From contig NZ_CP157199.1 in NCBI RefSeq assembly GCF_039954625.1, positions 2,976,001-3,040,000 on the forward strand: a DNA stretch of 64,000 bases, given 5' to 3'. Below, piece by piece: positions 55,488-64,000 of the stretch. Position 1 is the first letter of the stretch. Every line of letters begins with the position of its first letter. This DNA comes from Pontimicrobium sp. SW4 (GTDB lineage: Bacteria > Bacteroidota > Bacteroidia > Flavobacteriales > Flavobacteriaceae). Both the position numbers and the translations under genes were made by a program. Under the pieces are notes generated by a model. That model worked only from the letters and a program-made list of their open reading frames with translations. It was not told the origin of the DNA and did no database searches.

Positions 55488-56588
55488 TTATATAATCTCA
55501 AACTGTTTCCCAGGTAATGGTCTGACAACGCCTTTTAGTTCCATTGTCAATAAAATGGAAGCCACTCTAAAAGTTGGCTCATTACATTTTAAAGCAATTA
55601 TATCTAGTAATTCCTTTCCATTCTCTTTTAAGAAATTATAAATCAACTTTTCATCAGTATCTAATTCAACAAACAATTGTTTTTGGATAGGCTTTTCTTC
55701 GCTTTCTAGCTTCCAATTAAGTATATAAGGAATATCCTCAGCTTTAGAGAGTAAATGAGCGCGTTGTAACTTAATCAGATTATTGCATCCAATGCTTTGC
55801 GTATCGGTAATACGCCCTGGAACTGCAAACACCTCTCGATTATATGAATTTGCGATATCCGCTGTAACCAAACTCCCTCCTTTTTCGGCAGATTCTATAA
55901 CAATAGTTGCTTCGCTTAATCCTGCAATAATTCTGTTTCGTTTTAAAAAGTTGTTTCGGTCAAACTCATCAGTACTCCAAAAATCAGTGAAGAATCCTCC
56001 ATGGCTTTCAATATCAGCCACATATTTTTTATGAACCTTAGGATAGATTTGATTAAACCCATGTGCTAAACATCCAATAGTCTGTAAATTGTGTTTCATA
56101 GCCGCTTTTTGCGCTGTAATATCTGTACCATAAGCAAATCCAGACACAATAATCGGATTATAGGGAGCTAAACGTTCAACAATCGATTCACAATTAGCAA
56201 TTCCTTGAGTGGTAATTTTTCGTGCGCCAACTATACTAATAATAGGCTGGGTTTTTATGTTTATATTTCCTTTCTGAAATAATAAAATAGGCCCATCAAC
56301 GCAGTGTTTTAATCGCTCAGGATAACTGCCCTCCATAAAATAATGACTAACAATATCATTTTTCTTTATAAATTCTAACTCCTTTTCAGCATTTTCTATC
56401 AATATGTCTTTATGCAAATCGGCAATAGCGTATCTACCAATACCGTCAATTTTTAGCAAGTTCTGTTTCTTTTCGTTTAGAACAGCCTCAGGAGAACCAC
56501 AATGCGCAATGAGTTTTTTAGCTGTAATGTCCCCAATATTTGGAGCATTTTGTAAGGCTAAAGCATATAATAAATTGGTATTGGACAT
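55488..56588 (-). CDS. dprA: DNA-processing protein DprA
   Basis: 366 residues: an N-terminal HhH/SAM-like region (IGDITAKKLIAHCG and LLKIDGIG) then the Rossmann-like DprA core with SIVGARKITTQG, VSGFAYGTDITAQKAA and ESAEKGGSLVTADIAN, and a small winged-helix C-terminus (DML1-like). DprA loads RecA onto incoming single-stranded DNA during natural transformation. I chose the ATG at 56588; the track of Met codons at 56597 and 56594 adds up to three residues. Its presence suggests competence potential. Confidence 0.9.
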   Translation of the reverse strand: MSNTNLLYALALQNAPNIGDITAKKLIAHCGSPEAVLNEKKQNLLKIDGIGRYAIADLHKDILIENAEKELEFIKKNDIVSHYFMEGSYPERLKHCVDGPILLFQKGNINIKTQPIISIVGARKITTQGIANCESIVERLAPYNPIIVSGFAYGTDITAQKAAMKHNLQTIGCLAHGFNQIYPKVHKKYVADIESHGGFFTDFWSTDEFDRNNFLKRNRIIAGLSEATIVIESAEKGGSLVTADIANSYNREVFAVPGRITDTQSIGCNNLIKLQRAHLLSKAEDIPYILNWKLESEEKPIQKQLFVELDTDEKLIYNFLKENGKELLDIIALKCNEPTFRVASILLTMELKGVVRPLPGKQFEII

Positions 56589-56677
56589 GTACATCATTGA
56601 ATTACAACGTACAAGAAACTAAAAATTACATTGTTAATAAATAGTTGGAGGAACTTTTTTACGGATTGAAAAATTTT

Positions 56678-56685
56678 TAACTTTG
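56678..56685 (+). promoter_or_regulatory. -7 element for the HU-SPOR gene
   Basis: TAACTTTG matches TAnnTTTG only 5 nt before the ATG at 56691; transcription may begin at or next to the start codon (leaderless). Confidence 0.45.
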
Positions 56686-56690
56686 TTTCT

Positions 56691-57629
56691 ATGCAATTGG
56701 AAACCTATATAAGCGATTTATTATACAGATATGAGTGTGTAATTATTCCAGATTTTGGAGCATTTTTAACACAGCCTGTGTCTGCAAAAGTTGATGTTAC
56801 AAGCAATACCTTTTATCCTCCAAAAAAAGTATTATCCTTTAACGAGCAACTTAAAAACAATGATGGTTTATTAGCAAATTACATCGCTGATGTTGAAAAA
56901 ACACCCTATGAAGTTGCTGTAAAAAAGATTGCAAAAAAAACAAAATCTATTAAATCATATTTAGCGCAAGGAGAAACTTTGTCATTTAAAAATATAGGAG
57001 ACATTACTTTAAATGGTGAAGGTAAAATTACGTTTGAACCTTCTTACCATTTAAACTATTTAACTGACGCGTTTGGATTGGCAAAATTTATATCGCCAAG
57101 TATTACAAGAGAAGCTTACAAAGAGCAAATTGAAAAGCTTGAAAAAGTTACTCCTATTGCATTTACACCAGAAAAACGTAAGTCTAGAAACTATCTAAAA
57201 TATGCTGCTATAGCAGTTATAGCATTAACCTTAGGTGGCTTTGGAGCATCAAATTACTATCTTAATCAAATTGATGCTCACAATCAATTGGCACAAGAAG
57301 AGGCTACTCAAGAATTAGAAAATAAGATTCAAGAAGCTACTTTTATTATTAATAACCCATTGCCAAGTGTAACTTTAAATGTTGCTAAACAGAGTGGAAA
57401 TTTCCATATTGTTGCTGGTGCTTTCCGTGTAGAAGAAAATTGCGATAAAAAACTAAAACAATTACACGCTCAAGGTTTTAGTGCTAGAAAAATAGGTGCC
57501 AACAAATATGGACTACATCAAGTAGTGTATTCTAGTTACGACACAAGAGCAGAAGCGCAACGTGAACTTTATAAAATTAAAAGAACGCACAATCCTGATG
57601 CTTGGTTATTAGCACAAAAACTTAATTAA
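56691..57629 (+). CDS. HU-CCDC81 and SPOR domain membrane protein
   Basis: 312 residues: N-terminal HU-CCDC81 domain pair (~1-130; YECVIIPDFGAF and GETLSFKNIGDITL), a membrane helix (~170-188, LKYAAIAVIALTLGGFG), a short coiled stretch and a C-terminal SPOR domain (~235-312; GNFHIVAGAF and GLHQVVYSSY). SPOR binds denuded glycan at division sites; the HU-like part probably stays in the cytoplasm and may bind DNA. The protein could link the nucleoid to septal cell wall. Typical for Bacteroidota. Confidence 0.85.
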   Translation: MQLETYISDLLYRYECVIIPDFGAFLTQPVSAKVDVTSNTFYPPKKVLSFNEQLKNNDGLLANYIADVEKTPYEVAVKKIAKKTKSIKSYLAQGETLSFKNIGDITLNGEGKITFEPSYHLNYLTDAFGLAKFISPSITREAYKEQIEKLEKVTPIAFTPEKRKSRNYLKYAAIAVIALTLGGFGASNYYLNQIDAHNQLAQEEATQELENKIQEATFIINNPLPSVTLNVAKQSGNFHIVAGAFRVEENCDKKLKQLHAQGFSARKIGANKYGLHQVVYSSYDTRAEAQRELYKIKRTHNPDAWLLAQKLN

Positions 57630-57659
57630 ATTTTACTTCTTTAGTTTTTAAAAGGGGCT

Positions 57660-57667
57660 TACCTTTG
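57660..57667 (+). promoter_or_regulatory. -7 element for the thioesterase gene
   Basis: TACCTTTG matches TAnnTTTG, 13 nt before the ATG; a TTA is 16 nt upstream in place of the TTG. Confidence 0.45.
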
Positions 57668-57680
57668 CATTTCAAATAAA

Positions 57681-58199
57681 ATGCACATGGAAGCTAAACA
57701 TCCTAACGATTCTAAAACAACAATGACCGACTTGGTTTTACCAAGTGAAACCAATCCTTTAAATAATTTATTTGGAGGCGAGTTACTAGCTCGAATGGAT
57801 CGTGCTGCAAGTATTGCTGCACGACGTCATTCACGAAGAATTGTGGTTACCGCATCCGTTAACCATGTGGCATTTAAACATCCTGTACCTTTAGGTAGTG
57901 TTGTAACTGTTGAAGCTAAAGTTTCAAGAGCTTTCAAATCTTCTATGGAAGTATATTTAGATGTATGGATAGATGATAGAGAATCTGGTGAATGTACTAA
58001 AGCCAATGAGGCTATTTATACCTTTGTGGCTGTTGATGAAACTGGTCGTCCTGTTAAAATTCCTGCAATCATTCCAGAAACAGAAGAAGAGAAAATTCGC
58101 TTTGATGGAGCTTTAAGGCGAAAACAATTAAGCCTAGTGCTTGCTGGAAAAATGAAACCAGATGAAGCTACAGAGCTTAAAGCCTTGTTTTTTGATTAA
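57681..58199 (+). CDS. Acyl-CoA thioesterase, hotdog fold (YciA-like)
   Basis: 172 residues with a hotdog fold: LVLPSETNPLNNLFGGELLARMDRAASIAARRHS (in part NPLNNLFGGELLARMD) carries the conserved Asn-Gly-Gly and catalytic Asp region, followed by ASVNHVAFKHPVPLGS. Family members cleave acyl-CoA to free acid and CoA in the cytoplasm. Two ATGs (57681, 57687) are possible. A single-domain hotdog acting as a hexamer is the norm. Confidence 0.85.
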   Translation: MHMEAKHPNDSKTTMTDLVLPSETNPLNNLFGGELLARMDRAASIAARRHSRRIVVTASVNHVAFKHPVPLGSVVTVEAKVSRAFKSSMEVYLDVWIDDRESGECTKANEAIYTFVAVDETGRPVKIPAIIPETEEEKIRFDGALRRKQLSLVLAGKMKPDEATELKALFFD

Positions 58200-58245
58200 A
58201 CCTTTTTGAATTCAATAAGTCTTATAGTAACAAAACCCAAATGCT

Positions 58246-58461
58246 ATGAGAACTTATTTTTTAATCTTCGGAATTGTCATTTTATTTTCTACTACATCTT
58301 GTGTGTCACGAATTGCAGTAAGACCTGCGCATACAACTACTGTTGTGAAAGTAGCTCCCAAACATCATAAAATTGTAATTGTAAAAGGAAAGCGTTATTA
58401 CTTTTGGAATGGTAAACATTACAGAAAAACTAAAAAAGGATATGTATTTATAAGAGTATAA
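58246..58461 (+). CDS. Small basic lipoprotein
   Basis: 71 residues: a hydrophobic signal peptide ending FSTTSC (lipobox, Cys ~19), then a short, strongly basic mature part rich in Lys, His and Tyr (HHKIVIVKGKRYYFWNGK). Small lipoproteins of this type are common and uncharacterised in Flavobacteriaceae. Its 3' end stops 1 nt before the convergent EnvC-like gene. Confidence 0.7.
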   Translation: MRTYFLIFGIVILFSTTSCVSRIAVRPAHTTTVVKVAPKHHKIVIVKGKRYYFWNGKHYRKTKKGYVFIRV

Positions 58462-58462
58462 A

Positions 58463-59686
58463 CTATCGCTTAATCCAATACGCTGGATTTTGTTTTTCAA
58501 GACCTTTCCACACGCCAAAACTCAATATGGCCTCACCTGAAGCTTTGTTAGTCCTAACTTCACCTATGTCTTGTTTTGTGGTTACTTTATCTCCTTTTTT
58601 GACATAGATTATGGATAGGTTTTTGTAAATGGTGAAATAATTTCCATGTTGAATCATTACAATATTATTCCCATTGTTTTGAACCACCACAGAATTTACT
58701 GTCCCATTAAATACTGCACGTACTTTTTCGCCTTTATTGGTTTCTATTCTAACGCCATTATTAGTAATCTTAACTGTTCTGTCTATAGGTGAAGGTTTTG
58801 TTCCAAAAGGTACTTTAATAAACCCTTCGTTAACTGGCCAAGGTAATTTACCTTTGTTGGCTACAAAACTCGAGGCTAATAATTCTTCTTCAGGAGTCAA
58901 GGCAAATGTTCTTGAAGTAGTTGATTTTCCAGCTTTTTTATTAGATGCAGCAATGGCTGCTCTAATTATTTTTTCTATCTCCTTATCAATTTTCTCAGCC
59001 TCTCTTTGCTTAGTTTTAATTTGAGATCTATACTCACTTATATTTTTACTAACAGAAGCCATTAAAGCCTTATGCTCTTTGAGTTCTTTATCTAGTTCCT
59101 TTTTTGCTAATCTATTAGCTTCTATTAACTTTTGTTTGTCCTGTTTTTGAACCTGAAGATTTTTATTTAACTCTTGAAGTTTTACTGTTTGCAACTTGAT
59201 TTCTTCGCCTTGCTTTTTTTGATAATTTGCATATTGCTTTATATACTGCAAGCGTTTGTAAGCTTGTTGAAAATTATTTGAAGACAATAAAAACATTATT
59301 TTACTCTCTTCGGATCTGCTTTTGTAAGACTTAACAAGCATTGCAGCATATTCATCTTTTAAAACTTGTAAACGGTTTCTAAGATTGGTGATTTCTTTTT
59401 GGTTGTTATTAATCTCTCTGGTTAAATTATTTGCTTGCTGATTTATATTTCTAATTAAATCTTGTCTGACAGAAATTTTGTAATTAATATTATCCAAACT
59501 AGATAGAATAGTGGTTTGCTCTTTCTTGCCTTGAGACATGAGTCGTTCAAACTGATTAATTTGACGTGTCAGTACACGACGACGTTCTTCTAACTGCTTC
59601 TGTTTTGTACTTTGAGCTTGAACTAATGAGCCACAAATAAATAGAAGTAAAAAGAAATATGTCTTATATGAAAATACATTTACCAC
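58463..59686 (-). CDS. EnvC-like murein hydrolase activator (degenerate M23)
   Basis: 407 residues: a signal peptide ending SLVQAQ (~24), a long coiled-coil region (~25-250) and a C-terminal LytM/M23 domain (~275-407). The M23 zinc ligands are missing: the usual HxxxD is NNGVRIE and the HxH is ILSFGVW, as in EnvC/NlpD-type activators that switch on amidases rather than cut. Predicted periplasmic activator at the division site. It is the last gene of a conserved operon with the DUF4292 lipoprotein and TPR protein. Confidence 0.85.
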   Translation of the reverse strand: MVNVFSYKTYFFLLLFICGSLVQAQSTKQKQLEERRRVLTRQINQFERLMSQGKKEQTTILSSLDNINYKISVRQDLIRNINQQANNLTREINNNQKEITNLRNRLQVLKDEYAAMLVKSYKSRSEESKIMFLLSSNNFQQAYKRLQYIKQYANYQKKQGEEIKLQTVKLQELNKNLQVQKQDKQKLIEANRLAKKELDKELKEHKALMASVSKNISEYRSQIKTKQREAEKIDKEIEKIIRAAIAASNKKAGKSTTSRTFALTPEEELLASSFVANKGKLPWPVNEGFIKVPFGTKPSPIDRTVKITNNGVRIETNKGEKVRAVFNGTVNSVVVQNNGNNIVMIQHGNYFTIYKNLSIIYVKKGDKVTTKQDIGEVRTNKASGEAILSFGVWKGLEKQNPAYWIKR

Positions 59687-59688
59687 TT

Positions 59689-60465
59689 TTATCTTTTTAC
59701 AATAATTTCTTTGAATCCTGTTGGAATACGGAAAGGAAACCTTAAATCACTATCTAACGAAACGGACTTAAATTCCATATTGATTTGGGTTTCAAAATTG
59801 CCTTCCACAGCTATAATATTGACACTTTTTGGCAATACTTGTTTATCAACTTCTTGGTAGTCTTTATAGTCAATTTGTAGCATTCTTTGTTTTAAAGTCT
59901 GAGAAATTTGCTGCGAATCCATTTTAAAATGTGATGGGTTTAAAAGCAATAAAACCTCAAGTAATTCGCTTTGTTTTTTTGGTTGAAGTAAATAAGATTT
60001 TTCATGAACATCTGCCTTGTAATTATTAGAGGTTAAATTAAAAAGTGCTTCTCCTAACAACATGTTTTGTACTTTATTAAAATCTAAATCGGTCCCTAAA
60101 AGGTCACTAATTAATGAGAAGTCTCCATCAAAATAGGTGTTGTCCAACTTATTGTAAAAGCTCACCTTGGTTGGAGTTATTTTTGCGCGAACAATACCTA
60201 AAGTAGCACTTAACCAAATGGTCTTATCTTTTTCCATTCTAAGATTAATACTATGAGTTTGCTCCATATCTCCTTGCAAATATTCTACCTTAACACGTGC
60301 TTGAAGAGTTTTAAACTTCGTAAATGTTTTAGTATGCTCCTTTATCAATTGCTTTGAAGATATTTTAGTATCTAACTCGCCATTGGTTGCTACATTTTTA
60401 ATAGACTTACAACTAAAACTTAGTATAAGCAACACCAATAATACTATTTGATTTAATTTTTTCAT
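59689..60465 (-). CDS. DUF4292 lipoprotein
   Basis: 258 residues with a lipoprotein signal peptide ending LSFSCK (Cys ~19). The body matches DUF4292, a Bacteroidota outer-membrane lipoprotein family with a curved beta-sheet that has been likened to LolA/LolB-type folds; the function is unknown. It overlaps the TPR gene by 4 nt and is 2 nt before the EnvC-like gene. Confidence 0.8.
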   Translation of the reverse strand: MKKLNQIVLLVLLILSFSCKSIKNVATNGELDTKISSKQLIKEHTKTFTKFKTLQARVKVEYLQGDMEQTHSINLRMEKDKTIWLSATLGIVRAKITPTKVSFYNKLDNTYFDGDFSLISDLLGTDLDFNKVQNMLLGEALFNLTSNNYKADVHEKSYLLQPKKQSELLEVLLLLNPSHFKMDSQQISQTLKQRMLQIDYKDYQEVDKQVLPKSVNIIAVEGNFETQINMEFKSVSLDSDLRFPFRIPTGFKEIIVKR

Positions 60466-61823
60466 TGTTTAATTAAAACGTTTTCAGCTTTCTTAGAAAA
60501 CGCATTAGCTTTAGTAATATTATTAATCATTCTATAAGCTGTACTAAGCTGTTTATAGAAGTCTATTTCCATTTGAGCATTATCAATCACATAATCAACA
60601 CCTATCTCAAGTGTCTCTATTGCATCTTTAGGACGATTTAAATGATTAAATGCTACACCGTTTGCTAAATAAATTATTGGTTGCGATGGGAATACATCTA
60701 ATGCTTTAGTTGCTAAATCGATTACTTTTTGATGTTGTTTACTATCAATATAAAGTAAAATTGTATTTTTTATCACCTCGAAATTTTCAGAATCTTTGTT
60801 TAAAGCCATCTCATAATACTTTAAAGCCATTTCTTTATTTCCTTTCTGCAAATAATACTGTGCTAGTTCAATATTCGACTTTCCGTTCTTATCATCTGTT
60901 ACCATAGTGGTTACTTCTAATAAGTCATTTTCATATTCTGGATTATTTTTTACAAAAGACACAAAATCATTTAAAACCTTTGTTTTAGCATCAGGTTTTA
61001 TTTTAGCACTTGTAAGTACAATTTTCATTGAATTTATCGCTTCTTTAGCATTATTATCGGCTAAATAAAATTTATATAGTGCTAAATGTACTGTATGGGA
61101 GTTAGGCTTATTTTTTAAAAGCTCTTTTGCCGTGTTAAACGCTTTTTCTTGATTACCTAACTCACTATATCTATAAATTAATCGTAAGTATAGTGCTTCG
61201 TTATCAGGATTTTTAGCAACACGTTCTTCAAGGTTTTCTATTCTTTCTTTATCTCCTCCTGTTGCATTATAAATTTGATTGCGCATAAAATCACGTCTTT
61301 CAGAAACACCATAATCTTTATCTAACTCATCCAAAGTTTTTAAAGCATCTTTATATTTTTTATTTTTAATATAAAGCGATACTAAATCTTCCTTATAATC
61401 TGGATGAAATTTCACCAACTGCTTTACTGTTTTTAATGCTTTATTATAGTCATCTAGTTGGTAATAAACGCCATAAAGTTCATCAAGAAACCATACGTTG
61501 TCGGATTCTTTGTCTATAGCCTTTTTTAGTGCGTCTTCGGCAGCTCCAAAGTTTTTAAGCAGCGCATAATTTTTTCCTAATTCAAAATAGATAACAGCTT
61601 TGGAATCGTCCAATTCTAAGCATTTTAGTAATGACTTAACTGCTCTATCATAGTTTTCAATTCCTTTTTGCTTTAAGGCTTCATAGAAGTGTTCTTGAAA
61701 TTCATCTTCGAAATTCCCTAAATCGTCATCAGAAGTTTTATTAAAATCGACTTGGGCAAAAAGCGTTTGTGGAATAAAAATAATTCCAAGAATCAATAAT
61801 AGTATTTGGGTTTTCAGCTTCAT
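60462..61823 (-). CDS. Tetratricopeptide repeat protein
   Basis: 453 residues with a signal peptide ending LFAQ (~23) and about ten TPR units (for example AVIYFELGKNYALLKNFGAAE and YYEMALNKDSENFEV). TPR superhelices hold protein partners. Position before the DUF4292 lipoprotein and the EnvC-like factor suggests a cell-envelope role. The stop overlaps the DUF4292 start. Confidence 0.85.
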   Translation of the reverse strand: MKLKTQILLLILGIIFIPQTLFAQVDFNKTSDDDLGNFEDEFQEHFYEALKQKGIENYDRAVKSLLKCLELDDSKAVIYFELGKNYALLKNFGAAEDALKKAIDKESDNVWFLDELYGVYYQLDDYNKALKTVKQLVKFHPDYKEDLVSLYIKNKKYKDALKTLDELDKDYGVSERRDFMRNQIYNATGGDKERIENLEERVAKNPDNEALYLRLIYRYSELGNQEKAFNTAKELLKNKPNSHTVHLALYKFYLADNNAKEAINSMKIVLTSAKIKPDAKTKVLNDFVSFVKNNPEYENDLLEVTTMVTDDKNGKSNIELAQYYLQKGNKEMALKYYEMALNKDSENFEVIKNTILLYIDSKQHQKVIDLATKALDVFPSQPIIYLANGVAFNHLNRPKDAIETLEIGVDYVIDNAQMEIDFYKQLSTAYRMINNITKANAFSKKAENVLIKQ

Positions 61824-61888
61824 TATATCTGCCTCTAAATTACGTATTTTAGACGCCTTAAGATTTTATTTAGGGTGTTTTTAACACA

Positions 61889-62323
61889 TTATTTGGTTCC
61901 TGTACTCCCAAAGCCTCCTTCACCTCTTTCGGTCTCAGAAAGCACGTTTACTTCTTCCCATTCGGCACGTTCATGCTTTGCAATCACTAATTGCGCGATA
62001 CGCTCACCATTATTAATGATAAATTCTTCATTTGATAAATTAACAAGAATCACGCCAATTTCACCTCTATAGTCTGCATCAATAGTACCAGGAGCATTCA
62101 ATACTGTTATTCCTTTTTTAGCTGCTAAACCACTTCGTGGACGAACTTGTGCTTCAATACCAATAGGGAGTTCAATAAAAAGTCCTGTCCCTACTATGCT
62201 TCGTTCTAAAGGTTTTAAAATTCTCGGTTCTGATAAATTCGCTCTTAAATCCATTCCTGCAGAAGCAATAGTTTCATAATGCGGTAAAGCGTGATTGGAT
62301 TTGTTTATTATTTTAATGTTCAT
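61889..62323 (-). CDS. dut: dUTP diphosphatase
   Basis: 144 residues with all five dUTPase motifs: [39 protein letters not shown] and [10 protein letters not shown]. The trimeric enzyme hydrolyses dUTP to dUMP and PPi, preventing uracil in DNA. Full length. It is likely co-transcribed with the flippase upstream and TPR gene downstream. Confidence 0.95.
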   Translation of the reverse strand: MNIKIINKSNHALPHYETIASAGMDLRANLSEPRILKPLERSIVGTGLFIELPIGIEAQVRPRSGLAAKKGITVLNAPGTIDADYRGEIGVILVNLSNEEFIINNGERIAQLVIAKHERAEWEEVNVLSETERGEGGFGSTGTK

Positions 62324-62366
62324 TTTTTACTAATTATATTTTCAATTTCTAATAAATTAACTACCA

Positions 62367-63827
62367 CTATCGTTTCAATAACTGCTTTAATTCCTTTTTT
62401 TCTAACAGATATACTATAGCAATAAAAACTAAAAGCATTGGTATTGTTATTACATAAATCTCTCTAAAATAGTAAAATGATACGACAGAAAATACAATAG
62501 ATAAACCTAAATAGATTCCTATTTTATTAAGATTGTAAGGTATTGGGTAAAACTTTCTGCCATAGTAATACGATAATAACATCATGACACTATAAGCTAC
62601 TAGAGTTGCAATTGCAGAGGCTTTATAACTATATTCTTTTATGAAAAATATGTTAATCGCTAAGGTAATGGTGGCTCCAAAAACTGAAATGTAGGCACCA
62701 AATTTTGTTCTGTCAGTAATTTTATACCAAACTGATAAGTTATGATAAATACCTAAACAAAAGTTAGCTAACAGGATTATTGGAACAATCCACATGGCCT
62801 CCCAGTAATCTTCGCTTCTTACTATGTGTGGTTTTAGTAAATCTGCAAAAACAACTACACTCAATAAAATTACAGAACCAAATGCTACAAATAACTCTAA
62901 AATTTTTGCATAGTTTTTTTGTGGGTTTTTACTATTTGAATGACTAAAAAAGTACGGCTCTATACCAAGTCTATAGGCCGTTGCGAACAGTGTCATGAAT
63001 AAAGCAATTTTATAACATGCTGAATACATTCCAATATCTGTTTCGGCAACATCTGCTGGAAGTAATTCCTTAAGTAAAATTCTATCGAATGTTTCATTTA
63101 TTGAAAAAGCAACACCTGCTATAAGCACAGGAAACGCATAACGAAACATGGTTTTCCATAGCTGTGAATTAAACACATATTTAATTTTACTGTAAAATGG
63201 CAACATTAACAATAATGTTACAGCACTTGCAATAAGATTGGCTATGAAAATGTAACTAATTTGAAAATCTGGCTTGTATATACTTTCAAACACAGAATTG
63301 TTAGAAGCCAAGTCTTTTAAAGCTAATAAGAAGAATATATTAAGACCAAGGTTAATAACTACATTTAAAATTTTAACGATTGCATAGCGTTTAGGTTTTT
63401 CGTTGGCTCTTAACCATGCGAATGGAATAATGACCAAGGCATCTAATAGTAAAATCCAAATAACCAAATTGATATATTTTACATCAATATCAATAAAAGA
63501 GGCTATCTGATTTTGAAAAATCAATGCTAAGGCGAAAAAGCCTAAAGAAGACACAATTAGTGAAATTGCAGAAGTCCCAACAACTTGATTTTTATCTTCT
63601 TCTTTATTGAAAAACCTAAAAAAAGCTGTTTCCATACCATAAGCCAAAACAACATTAAATATTACGAAATATGAAAAGATGACTGATACTTCTCCATATT
63701 CTGCTACAGAAGTTAAGACACCTTCAGTAGTGTAAAGTGGCACCAACAAAAAGCTAAGCATCCTAGGTAGAACGGTTGCTAGACCATAAATAACTGTTTG
63801 CTTAAAAAGTTTTTGAAATGCGCTCAA
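62367..63827 (-). CDS. Polysaccharide/oligosaccharide flippase (MATE-like)
   Basis: 486 residues with about 14 predicted membrane helices, of the MOP/Wzx-like superfamily (FKQTVIYGLATVLPRMLSFLL at the start, split as VIYGLATVLPRM). Such proteins flip lipid-linked sugar chains across the inner membrane for surface polysaccharide or wall synthesis. Substrate unknown. The start lies 53 nt upstream of the left end of a partial gene. Confidence 0.85.
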   Translation of the reverse strand: MSAFQKLFKQTVIYGLATVLPRMLSFLLVPLYTTEGVLTSVAEYGEVSVIFSYFVIFNVVLAYGMETAFFRFFNKEEDKNQVVGTSAISLIVSSLGFFALALIFQNQIASFIDIDVKYINLVIWILLLDALVIIPFAWLRANEKPKRYAIVKILNVVINLGLNIFFLLALKDLASNNSVFESIYKPDFQISYIFIANLIASAVTLLLMLPFYSKIKYVFNSQLWKTMFRYAFPVLIAGVAFSINETFDRILLKELLPADVAETDIGMYSACYKIALFMTLFATAYRLGIEPYFFSHSNSKNPQKNYAKILELFVAFGSVILLSVVVFADLLKPHIVRSEDYWEAMWIVPIILLANFCLGIYHNLSVWYKITDRTKFGAYISVFGATITLAINIFFIKEYSYKASAIATLVAYSVMMLLSYYYGRKFYPIPYNLNKIGIYLGLSIVFSVVSFYYFREIYVITIPMLLVFIAIVYLLEKKELKQLLKR

Positions 63828-63880
63828 AAAGTGAATTTTATAAGCACTAAAAGTACACTATTAGTAAATGTTTTGCAACA

Positions 63881-64000
63881 TTAGTTCTTATTAGATGCTG
63901 GAGACATTGGAACGTCTATAGAATGTATTTCGGCCACATTAGTAATCTTATAATACTTAGTTTTTCCATTGACTTTATAACTAATTACACATTCATTATG
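63881..64000 (-). CDS. Partial CDS, hypothetical (C-terminal 39 residues)
   Basis: A minus-strand frame open at the right edge ends with a TAA at 63881-63883: NECVISYKVNGKTKYYKITN then a hydrophilic tail ending PMSPASNKN. No recognised family. It would be the gene upstream of the flippase on the same strand, 53 nt away, so it may belong to that operon. Confidence 0.5.
   Translation of the reverse strand, partial: HNECVISYKVNGKTKYYKITNVAEIHSIDVPMSPASNKN

Overview
The window comes from an AT-rich genome of the phylum Bacteroidota, almost certainly family Flavobacteriaceae and probably marine. The evidence is a gliding-motility lipoprotein (GldH), two secreted proteins with C-terminal type IX secretion (Por) signals, GEVED and DUF5011 modules, and many upstream regions carrying the flavobacterial -7 element TAnnTTTG instead of an E. 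coli-like -10. I saw no rRNA, tRNA, CRISPR array, phage or intact insertion sequence. It reads as chromosomal core with a few decayed pieces.

Layout. 1-6432: a metal-uptake module. A leftward operon encodes a soluble DtxR/MntR-type regulator, a membrane-anchored DtxR-FeoA fusion, and a FeoB split into a GTPase gene and a channel gene. A TonB-dependent receptor diverges from it across a 99-bp region with a TTTAG-N6-CTAAA palindrome. A tiny FeoB-associated Cys-rich membrane protein converges on it. 6433-10507: a small membrane protein, a TerB/J-domain protein, a bacilliredoxin, a lipoprotein, and an overlapping acyltransferase-HD-GNAT trio. 10629-17746 (leftward): a radical SAM protein, enoyl-CoA hydratase, histidine kinase, a HemJ-like protein and a large Asp-box repeat protein.

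17839-27329: haem biosynthesis. hemH and an AraC regulator run left; hemA, a hemC-hemD fusion, hemE, hemF and hemB run right, with an EI24-domain protein, a GNAT enzyme and a truncated isomerase remnant among them. With the HemJ-like gene at 14109, this covers every step from glutamyl-tRNA to haem except the HemL aminotransferase. 27357-31026: serine hydrolase, CBS-domain membrane protein, O6-alkylguanine-DNA alkyltransferase and a 3'-5' exonuclease. 31081-40594: two very large secreted metallopeptidases sharing tandem DUF5011 repeats.

40796-49474: peptide-type ABC ATPase, succinyl-CoA:3-ketoacid CoA-transferase subunits, PBP1A, GldH, a RicT-like PSP1 protein and TrhO. 49803-58461: recA, an ECF sigma factor with a barrel-tailed membrane partner, PlsC-like acyltransferase, trpS, a hypothetical gene with no visible start, dprA, an HU-SPOR protein, a thioesterase and a small lipoprotein. 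58463-63827 (leftward): EnvC-like factor, DUF4292 lipoprotein, TPR protein, dUTPase and a flippase; a partial gene runs off the right edge.

The most interesting part is the first 6.4 kb. It looks like one metal-responsive system from outer-membrane receptor to inner-membrane GTP-gated channel, with a split FeoB and a FeoA domain fused to a membrane-tethered DtxR-type sensor. Smaller curiosities are a hairpin touching a start codon, a possible unannotated transcription unit between trhO and recA, and gene remnants.
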